NCBI GenBank assembly: GCA_003573635.1
Contig: QUTJ01031410.1
Span: 1-11,524 of the forward strand
Length of the DNA: 11,524 nt
Direction of reading: 5' to 3'
DNA from: Goniomonas avonlea
Lineage: Eukaryota > Cryptophyceae > Goniomonadida > Goniomonadaceae
Shown here: one piece after another, positions 1 to 9,600 of the stretch
How the letters are laid out: the number at the start of each line of letters is the position of its first letter
How positions within the stretch are numbered: the first letter of the stretch is position 1
Translations under genes and position numbers: made by a program
Notes under the pieces: model-generated
The model's database searches: none
Told to the model about the DNA's origin: nothing
What the model saw: only the letters and a program-made list of their open reading frames with translations

Positions 1-67
1 CTCTTATGCCTTCAGGCAGGCCCTCATGGGTCTGTGGCCGCTCAGCGGTTCCTGAATGGCTTGAATC

Positions 68-92
68 CTCTCTCTCTCTCTCTCTCTCTCTC
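68..92. repeat. CT dinucleotide microsatellite
   Basis: About 12 uninterrupted CT units. Confidence 0.95.
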
Positions 93-270
93 CCATGGCC
101 ATGGCCATGAGGAGCAGCACAGCCTGGCTGCTTCGGTGGCTTCGAGAGTCGAGACAGGTCTAGAATGATTATTCTCACAGTATGTATCCATCTTCTCACT
201 ACATATATCTATCTTTGCACCACATGTTTCTATCTCAGTGAGCAATGTGGCTTTTGCCGAAAAAGGTTTC

Positions 271-361
271 TGCGGTGGAGCAGCAACGCACGCTCTATCA
301 CAAAAAACCATCAAATATGCCGATATCGATGCCGATAGGGTGTTTGCGGTGGAGTGCTCTC
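271..361. repeat. Fragment related to the intron-9 MITE
   Basis: TGCGGTGGAG occurs at 271-280 and again at 345-354, the second followed by TGCTCTCA, like the right end of the intron-9 MITE (TGCGGTGGAGATGCTCTTA). The stretch between carries ATCAAATATGCCGAT and CGATGCCGATAG, which also resemble that element's subterminal sequence. Probably a truncated or rearranged copy, about 95 bp upstream of the start codon. Confidence 0.5.
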
Positions 362-455
362 AGCCTGGTGCTTGGCAAAAATTGTGGACCAAAATCCGCA
401 GAACACTGCCAGAAATTCAGCCCGCTTCGGAAGGCACCCTTCGAGCAAACGCAAA

Positions 456-695
456 ATGCTGGCACCGCTGCTGGACTCAAGCACGTATGCCGGTCGCGTG
501 GACATTATCCTCTTCTTGTTCCTCCTCATCATCTGCATTTTTTTGGCGTTTTTTTTTGCCAGGATGAGCAATCTCGCATGCCTCGTTTTTGGTTTGATCA
601 TTGGGGTGATTGTCTACCTCAAGGATCCTGAATACGCCGACCACACTTTGCGCTTCGACGAGACATTTTTCTTCTATGCGGTTGTACCACCGCTG
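456..695 (+). CDS. Exchanger exon 1 (start codon, TM1-TM3)
   Basis: Encodes residues 1-80: a short polar N-terminus, a strongly hydrophobic TM1 (about 16-37), a second TM containing GLIIGVIVY, and DETFFF-x5-PPL, the family's FF-x-LLPP region. An in-frame TAG lies upstream at 336-338 with no ATG between it and 456. Ends in phase 0 at donor GTACGT (696). Confidence 0.85.
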
Positions 696-3600
696 GTACG
701 TGTGATACAATATGATGAGCCATTTTGACGCGACCGTTGCAGGTTTTCTCTGAAAGCTTTGCAATGAGGAAACGTAAATTCTTCGGGAACCTAGGCACTT
801 CGATTCTGTTCGGAGTCCTCGGAACTCTTTTTTTCGCGGTTCTTGTCGGTGTCGTCATATTTGAGCTTGGCAAGCGCGGGCAAGCTGACTTGATCACGGC
901 CATTCGATTGGACTGACGTCTGCTCAGAATCATCAACGGACTTCACATCATCAACCCGACAGAATCTCTGATTTATGGCACAATTCTCTCGATCACAGAG
1001 GGTTCAGCGTTGGTCCGTTTGGTTGATCGTCGTTGAAGGCACTTAAAGTTTCTCCAGATTGAGCCTGACGAGCACATGGACTTGTTCTGTGTTCTTTTTG
1101 GAGAAGGCGTACTAAACGACCCCGTAACGATTGCTTTGTTCACAGCCTTGCGAAAGTTTACGCCTCACGGTTAGTTTCTGGGTTTCCAGTTGTAGCAGGT
1201 TACTGGTTTGGTCTGCTTCCAAGTACTCACGTTTTCCCCAGTGGATGACAACTCCTTCACCGCCTCCACGGTTCTGAGCGTCTTTTACCAGTTCTTATCC
1301 GTGCTCTTCCTGTCTGCGCTCATAGGAGGTTCGTTTGAACTGAGGAAATCAGACCACTCATTGCATCGTTACAGTGGGTTTTGGACTGGCCGTGTCCTTC
1401 GCACTAAAACGCTTGAGCTTCCTCAAATTCCAGAACTCCCAAGGCGAAATATCATTTCTCTTCATTGGCGCGTGCGTTCATTTTTAAATGCCCTTTTTTT
1501 GTGCCATGGCCGAAATCATTTGGCCTGTCAGGTACATGGCGTACATGACCAGTGAAGTCCTTGATTTATCCGGTGGTGTTGCCATATTCTCGTGCGCAAT
1601 CATTATGGCCCACTACTGTTTCTCCAGCATTGGGCCTCCCGCGCAGGTGCGTGTTTGCTGCAAGCTCACATGCTGAACCTGTTTTTAAATATCCCCAAGA
1701 CCTGCAAACTGCAATCTTGTTGGAACTGGCATGCTGGCATGCAAACACTATCAGGCATGACCATATAGCAGTGCAGTGTAAGTCGTGAGGCAGGGCAGAA
1801 ATCTTGTGATCTCTCGTCGCTCCGGTATATGATATTGAACCGAGGGCTTTGTTGAGTGTTAAGTGAGAGAGCTTGACTCCATCAACATTCATTGCCATTG
1901 AGAGTGTACACTGTCAACTTTGCCAGTACTGGGTCACCGGTCAGGGGTCAAGTTGTGACTCTGAGTGACTGTGCAAGGGAGGGAGAAAGGAGGGAGGAGG
2001 GAGGGGAGGTGCAGTGGAGGGTTGGAGGGAGGGGAGGTGGGGAGGGAGGAGGGTGGGGAAGATGGTTGACCACCTTAATCAGGTCACCACCGCCCACTTC
2101 AGCAGCAACCTGGCATTCATGGCGTCCAAGTTCATTTACTGCTATATTGGTCTGGTGAGTGTCCCACTGCCACCAGAGCCAATACAATGGCGTCCAAGAT
2201 CATTTACTGCTATATTAGTGGTGAGTGTCCCACTACCATCAGAGCCAATACAATTGTACGGTGGTCTAAACATCTGGATCCACTGAACACCACCAAAAGA
2301 TACGCTGAGCTTGGTGTGTTGTGCATTTGTGTTCAAGACTTTTGTGTGGTGTAGTTAATGGTCTACTGGTAGCTTTGTCTGTCATGTCGGGCTGCAACCA
2401 ATTTCTAATTGGTGATAACTGACGCTTGAACAATAGCGATGAGCAATCACGGACAGATTTGCAAACTGTGGCATCAACCTGTCGGGGTGGACCTCACCTT
2501 GAATTCTCACAAACATGCAGCCTCACCACCAACACCAACACCAACACCAACACCTCAGAACATGATGGTTCTTCATTCCCGCTTCAAGTGGGCTGACCCC
2601 TCCTTCATTGCCGTCACAATTGCTGTTGGAATTGTCGTGCGTGCTGCCATGGTTGTTGTCCTCACCTCCCTCAGCAACATCTGGCGCTGTGATAAGCTGG
2701 GCTGGAGAGAAATGGTGCAGCTGTGTGTGTGTGTGTGTGTTGTGTCTACCTGCTGTGTTTTTTCAGCCCTCACCTACACTTTTGTCCCACTTGGTCCATT
2801 TTTGTGTGTGCCCCATGTCCCTTAGTTGCCCCTCTGTGCCTTTTCTTGTCTCACATTGGTTATCATAACAGTAGCCAATCAGTGAGCCTATGACACTATT
2901 GACACAATTGCCTCCCACTAACCCCCCAATTGGGTCGCACTTGCTCTGTGAGTGGTCTGTCTAGTCTAACACCACCTCCGGTAGACCTGCTAACCACAGT
3001 TGTTTGACACCACATAGCTCCTTTCCCTATGGACATATGGTTTTTGAAAGTGACAATGTGTGTTGTGCATGTGTTGTGTGTTGTGTGTTGTGTGTTGTGT
3101 GTTGTGTGTTGTGTGTGTGTGTGTTGTGTGTGTGTGTGTCATGTGTTGCTACTTGGTTGCTACAATAGTTTGTCACATATGAAGTTAGAGTGTTGCTACT
3201 TGCATTGTACATAAGACATGTGTCAACGTGTCAAACTTTGGGAAAGTGCCATTGCGCTGCCTCTTGGGGTTGCCTGCTTTTTGCTGCCCACTGTCCCTCC
3301 CTTCACTCTCCCTTCCATCTGGTCCACAGCCCAATGTCCCAACGTTCCCTTCAGGGGTCTGTCCCACCACATTGTCTAGCGAAGTACGGTCGTAAACCTG
3401 TGCACAAACCACAGTAGTGTCCGCCTGCAACCTACTCATACTCAGATAACACAATATGCTATTCGTTAACAAGTGGCGTGAAGTCACATACCCCTACCCT
3501 AGCTAACTCGTGATGAACAGTGTGACAATGTAGCCTCTGACATATTTGTGTCTTGAGTCTGAGTCATATGTGGTAGGGTGCAGAACTCATGCGTAAGGTA

Positions 3601-6600
3601 GCAGTTCACCTTGTCTTGAGTTCACCTTGTCTTGTGAGGTAGAACTTGCCTCGGATTGAAAATCTGCCAAACGGCAAGCTCTTTAGGACAAGTAGAAATT
3701 CGAAAATTCGGTTTTGTGGTAGAGTAGCAGATCACTACTTATAACCACAACAGTAGTATTTGTCTATGTACTTATCTGCCGGTCCCAAGGGCCGAAGGGC
3801 TGTTGCCTTTTGTGGAACCATGCTTTCAGCACCTTGTCTTGCTGAATGGTGCACAGATCATTTTTGTTGTTGTCAAAGTTTTCTGTTTTAGTGCCACTGA
3901 TGATTCAAATGATTTGTTAGGCAAACGATGATGCTTCCTGGTCCGACCTGCTGTGGGTATGACCCAGCGTCCAGACGTGACTGCACATCAGCCACCAGAC
4001 CCTATCGGTGTCAGAGTTTGTTGTCCTGGCCGTGGGTGACCGTGTTCTAGAGTACCCTATGTTGTTGTCAGGATGAGCATGGTCTCCAAGCTGCCGGAGG
4101 CTGGGGAGTTTTGCTTACGCTGGTGGAGTTGCATTGCAATTGTGCCCCTGACTGTGATCGGGTCCCAAAGACTACACCCCATTCCAAGCTGCAAATGCGG
4201 CCACAACCCTCAAGGTGTGCTCGCCAAGTGAGCAAACCTCATTTGGTGTCTTTGCCAGCGGTCCCATCTTGACATGAAACAGCACAGCCTTACCATGTTG
4301 AGCAGAGGGAGGACCTTTACCAGACGATAACCACAGAAACGGCAAGTGAGTGCAAACAACCCTGTGCTACCTAAACCAGCCATACAGGCCACAACACAGA
4401 GAAGCACACCATTCTCACCTAGGAGCGTCATGGCTGCTTCGCCACCACCGTGCAACAGAAAATGTCCTGAGGAGCTCTTCCTGTTGCTCTTCCACGTCCC
4501 CTGAGGAGTCAATCAGAAATGCGATTGACGACTGCAACTGCAAAGTCAAAGAGCTGCCCGCCAAGCTTACCCTGTGTCCTGCAACATGGGTAGGTCGTTG
4601 TCAAGGTACAGCCTGAGCTCGGGTGCGGTGGTGTGGAGGCGGTGTGCCAGCCACCCAGCTGCTGCAGAACCCTCGGTGTAAGCCACAGGTGAAAACACAG
4701 AGTCCAGAAGCCCTGTCAGGAGTGTTGGGTGCCATAGCAAGAGCAACGGAGCACACAAAGTAGTCAGACAAGAACACAAACACTCCTGGGACACAGGTTC
4801 TTGTCCAAGCATAGGCAGAGACACACCAAGGGCAGACCCAAAGAGCCGGAGATGTGGAGTGTGATGTCTGAGGAGTTGGGCGATGAGTGTGGCGGCTGAG
4901 CAATACACATAACCCTATGTTGCTCACCAAGAAGGTGCTGTGGAAGAGGGAGTGTGCCATGTGGTTGCGAGTGGCCTCATACGATGAAGAGATGCCAAGT
5001 CCACGTGGACTCAGCATTTGTGGGAGCCCTAGTAGCACAAGGTCGTGGTCCAGCAGGAAAGGTTCGCCTACCACGAGTCCCGCCCACTTGCGGTGAAGGA
5101 GGAGGGCGATGCCAGTGTCCTTGGTGGCAGGGTCAGGGTCCTTGGTGACGGCCTGGGCACGACCCAGGCCCACAACCACAAGGAGGTGGGTCGGTGAGTG
5201 ACCACAGTGAGTGATCACGGTGAGTGACCGCTCAAGAGCTCCTGGCTAAACGTCACGTCTTGTGTTTTTAGTGCCTTGGTGAGGTGACGAGTGAGGAGGG
5301 CCTCAGACATTGCGGTATCTGTTGGCCAATAGGGTCAGTCTTCCAACGTCAACCACCACCTTGGTTGAGCAGTCCTTTGCTGGCTTGATAACTGGGCGTG
5401 AGCCCAGTACTGGAAGGCAGTAACATAAAGTATGTTGATGGGCAGCGAGTGTCTCTCGACAGAATCTGGAACAGGCCCTTCCAGGCTGCTGCCTGGTCAC
5501 CTCCTGGAATTGTGGTGTCCCAGAAGCTCATGTTGAGCATGCCTGCTTGGCAAGCATGGCTGAGCCAGTGTTTGCAATTGCACCAGCTTCCTGGGGTTGA
5601 TTGATGTCTGTTGTCATAACAAGCTGTGTGTCGCTCGATGTTGCTCTATGCTCAGGAGTGGCTTGTCACACCAGTGTATTGTCTGTATACAACACCAATA
5701 ATATTCAGTGGTTTTAACATTGACAAGGGTGAACCTGTTGAGGTGGTTCCCTGTGTGAGATTGAGCCTGGTGATCTCACACGGAGATACGTCAATGCATG
5801 GATGTGGTGCAAGTTCAAGGGCTTCTTGGACAATTTCAGTGTGTTACTGCAGGAAGCTGGAGGATTGTTGTGCAGTCATCACACACACTCCCGTCGCCCA
5901 CACAAAAAGATCAAGCTCACTTGATTTTGATTTTTGGTATGAATACCGACTGTGAAAGCATGGCCTATNGATCCTTTAGTCCGTGGAAGTTTCATGCTAG
6001 AGGTGTCAGAAAACTTACCACAGTCCCGTCGGCTTCCTGCGAACTGTGAACAAGGAAGGCGCCCATGTCCTAGGCCCACAGCGCTGCCGGAGCAACACAG
6101 AAGCCGCGATGGACCGCAGGCTTGTTCCCAGAGAGGCTACCCAGGCCATATGGTGACATGGGGTCACCAAGTGGAACGCGGTGTCCATGGAGTCTCAGAT
6201 AGGTGAGATACAGTGGACCCTGCTACAAGGAACCCGACAAATATGGTATGAACGGAACCACCTGTTCCACAAATATAACAGGACCACTCGGGAATTTGGG
6301 TCCCTACACGCGTCCATGAACAAGCCGAGGTGGCAGCCCTGCTGAGGAATCAGGCCAAGTCGGAGGCCTCAGTACGAGAGGAACCATTGATTCAGATATT
6401 TGGTATTTTCACTTGACTGAAAAGTCAATGGTGAGAAGCTACCAGCTGTAGGATTATGACTGAACTCCATGTCGCATTTCCTTTGACTTAATAACTGGGA
6501 GCAAAACCATCCTTTTTCCTGTACCCAAACAGTGTAATTCCCGATATCACATGATATCAAAACACACATGTGCATGTCAGGAAACTGGCAAACACATGTA

Positions 6601-9600
6601 CACCACATGTTACACATCAGCAAACTTGAACCTCCTCGGCAAACTTGAACGTGTGTACACCTCAGAAAACACATGTACACCTCCGCAAACACATGTACAC
6701 CTCTGTAGATACATGCACACTGTGGTGGTTCCTCCTTGAAACACTGAAAAAAGAAGGAAGTCACAAAACATCACTCAAGGGGCGGTTGTGGGGTAAAGAA
6801 AAGTTTCTTGATTTTGCAAGAGCAAACCAGCCTTTAAAGCAGGAGGCGACCAGATCCTCATCCGTGTGTTGCAGATCCCATGATCAACAGATCCTGTGAT
6901 CATGATAAAGGGATCCCTGTCAGAAATAGACACAGATCCTAGAGACCTGAACAAACAAGCACCCAAACAAAACCAATGATCACAGTGCACACATATGTTG
7001 GAGACACATCACCGAGCTTGAATTATTATTGGGTTTGATTGAATCATCAAGAAACAATTTGTCAAAGGTATTATCTCAAGGGTTGTCATTTGTTTACAGA
7101 AACAAAAATGGATGTGTGGAGATACAAACACCTCCTTGAGAACACAGGTGTCAGTCTACTACTTAAAGACAACCCATCACATGTAACATATTTTGTCATT
7201 CAACAAGAGCAAGGTTCACATACATTGATTATGTGGATGTGGTGGTCCAACACAACCAAGTGAACACTTGAAGGTACATTTCCAGAAGACATATGAAAAA
7301 TGAACAAAAATAAAATGGTGAAATAAGATCCAGTTGTGGCACTCACCTTTATACCCCTAAAATGGCTCAAGAAATCAAGAATGGAACAAAAACTATATGC
7401 ATGCACAGCCCAATGTGAAACTATCAACAATTTAGAATCCAGACACATTCAAAAATGTATCAATGTTAAATATAGAAAAACAAAAACAAAACAAGTTAAA
7501 CTAGGAATGTCACTGTTTTTTCATGCACAACTGAGGTGTTGTGGAGACAGTGGTAAGTTCACTAACAGAAAAAGGTAACAGAAAAAGGTGCCATATCTTC
7601 CATAGATTTTTTTCTATTTTAGAGATATCTTGCATTCAGTGTTTCTTTAATTTTATGTCCAGTTCATTTCTCCTTGGGCTTTCTTGTTGCTGATATTGAA
7701 ACATTGCATGAGGCATCGTTTAACTTTCATTTGTATATGTTTTTTTTGCTTACAGCATGTCCACTGCAGAGTGTTTGTCGGCACATATGCCGATGCCGAT
7801 GGCCCGATAGAAGGCCGATAGAAGGCCGATGATATTTTGTCAAATATGCCAATTATGCTGTTTCTGCAGTCTGAATTCAGACGTGCGCCTCGTCTGAATT
7901 TTGACGAACGGACCGTCAAAAACAATATTTTCTCATCGCCACGTCAAAAAGTCCTGTGGACCTCATCTGAATTTAGATCGGGCTTCGTCTAAATTCAGAT
8001 TGCAGAAACAGCATATTAACCACCATTTCAACTAGCAAGTATGCCCAATCAGCAAATCGATCAGCATATTTGACGATGACTTTGCCGATGCTGATCCAAT
8101 TTGCAGTTAGATTCCGATAGCCTCCTGCGGTGGAGATGCTCTTAGGGGGTGTTGGAGTTGAGTTCATTGCATTTCTTCTCTATTATAGCTCCCCATTGCT
8201 TTGTTGGTGTGAGCTTTCCAGTGTCTGTCTCGTTAGGTCCTGGTTTTGGTGAGGTCTTACAAGAGTTGGTTTCCATGGTCTTGGTTTCTCCGTCTTTCTT
8301 CGGGGGTGGTTGGAGAAAAGTTCTTAGTATACACCTCACCTTTAACCATCGTGCATAGAGGGAACTCTATGCAATCTTGATATGGGGTATGGTCCCATAT
8401 TGGTTATCAGACACACTAAACCTCAATGGTGCTGGCCTTATGGCACTATCACCTCCCAATGATCGTGTCGCACATGCTGTGTGAGTGGTGAGTCTACAGC
8501 GTATAGCACCTCTTGCCGCACCATATTAGTGTGTACAATTCACTAATCACACTACTGTGGATACTTTGCTGCTAACCTATAGGTGTGAATTCACGTAGCT
8601 CTTGTTTGTGAGTGTGACAACCCGTGTCCTGCCACTCCCTTGTCACCCTTTACTCTCCTCTATTCCTATCGCTCTCCTATCATCTATGAATCTGATGCCA
8701 CAGAGACATCCACAGTGTTTTGTTTGATCTCAGGTACCATGTCAACCCAGGCACAGAGCAGCTCAGTCACCCAATTCTCACATCACTCTCTTGCACTAGG
8801 TTGGTATGTGGTGGTTTGGACAGCTGCGGGGTGCGGTTGCCTTTGCCATTGCGCTCAACACGGCGGTTCCCAACCATGGTATTATTGTCACCGCGACAGT
8901 CACCACGGTCGCTCTTTCGCTGGTAATTAGTTGTTGTTGTGTTGTTGCAAACATTGTAAACAGTTGTTGCAATCAGTTTTTTCCACGATCTCTCGCGGGT
9001 GACAAATGATGAAGGCTTTGTGCTTGCCTATTCTCACGTTCTCCTCAGGCAATTTGGGATTAGTGTTGCATGTCTAACCCTACAGCTGTGCCATCGCAGT
9101 TTTGCCGCTCACAACAGGCATCAGTCATTGTCTCCTAAGTGGGGGGGGGGCGACCGGACTGATTCCAAAGAGGACCCAACTTCCCTGTTCCTCTTTAAAA
9201 CAATGACCACGGCAGTATTTGTGCAGGACTGCACATGTATTGGAGAGGCCTGTCTGTTGTCAGCTGTTTTTCTTCTTCTCAGATGCTGTCGCTTTCTAGT
9301 GTAGTTGTGTAGTTGTGTCGTTGTGTAGTTTCTAGTGTAGTCGTGTTCTAGTATAGTTATGGTGTAACCTCTCTCACAGATACAAGTGCATGCAAGTATG
9401 TCCATCCCGCTGTTCTTATTCTGCAATCCATTTCTTGGATGCTGTCTCAAGGCGCATGCAAGTGTGTTCAGATGATGTCTTATGGGGTAACACATTTTGC
9501 AGCTCATTGTGGCCGCTCCCGCTGGCTTGTTGAAGCGAGTCCTCGGACTTGCCGGGGAGGAAGAAGAGACTCGCCGAACTACAGTCCTCCGGACGCGCGC

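Larger units (their letters stand above)
1..455. other. 5' flank of the exchanger gene
   Basis: No coding exon is supported. It holds a CT microsatellite at 68-92, an overlapping CCATGG repeat around 95-108, and a MITE-related stretch (271-361). No TATA box or other core promoter could be identified with confidence; the transcription start is unknown. Confidence 0.5.
2715..8799 (+). other. Intron 9, about 6.1 kb, repeat-rich
   Basis: The interval between exon 9 and exon 10, which join in phase 0 in the family alignment. It contains all features listed between these positions. Stretches 3200-3600, 3635-4300 and 6730-7750 show no coding signal or recognisable element; 6730-7750 is AT-rich and includes five GATCC motifs between about 6850 and 6940. 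Confidence 0.75.

Noticed and set aside
914-1036. In-frame TGA codons as evidence of a reassigned genetic code
   Set aside because: Both TGAs fall in stretches that can be removed as short introns which improve the family alignment, and TGA also serves as the plausible terminal stop.
2340-2400. A tRNA-like stretch (TGGTCTACTGG resembling an A box)
   Set aside because: No B box or cloverleaf could be found downstream.
3027-3214. Open frames of Cys/Val or Thr/His repeats
   Set aside because: Translations of the GT minisatellite on both strands.
5626-5955. A 109-codon + strand open frame
   Set aside because: No motif, no splice context linking it to the exchanger, and composition is not clearly protein-like.
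6371-6470. A working rRNA gene or mitochondrial rRNA piece
   Set aside because: The sequence matches the nuclear type, is truncated on both sides and has changes at invariant positions.
2851-8607. A full LTR retrotransposon between the two direct repeats
   Set aside because: No gag, protease, reverse transcriptase or primer-binding site was seen, and the copies are too diverged and uneven to call LTRs.
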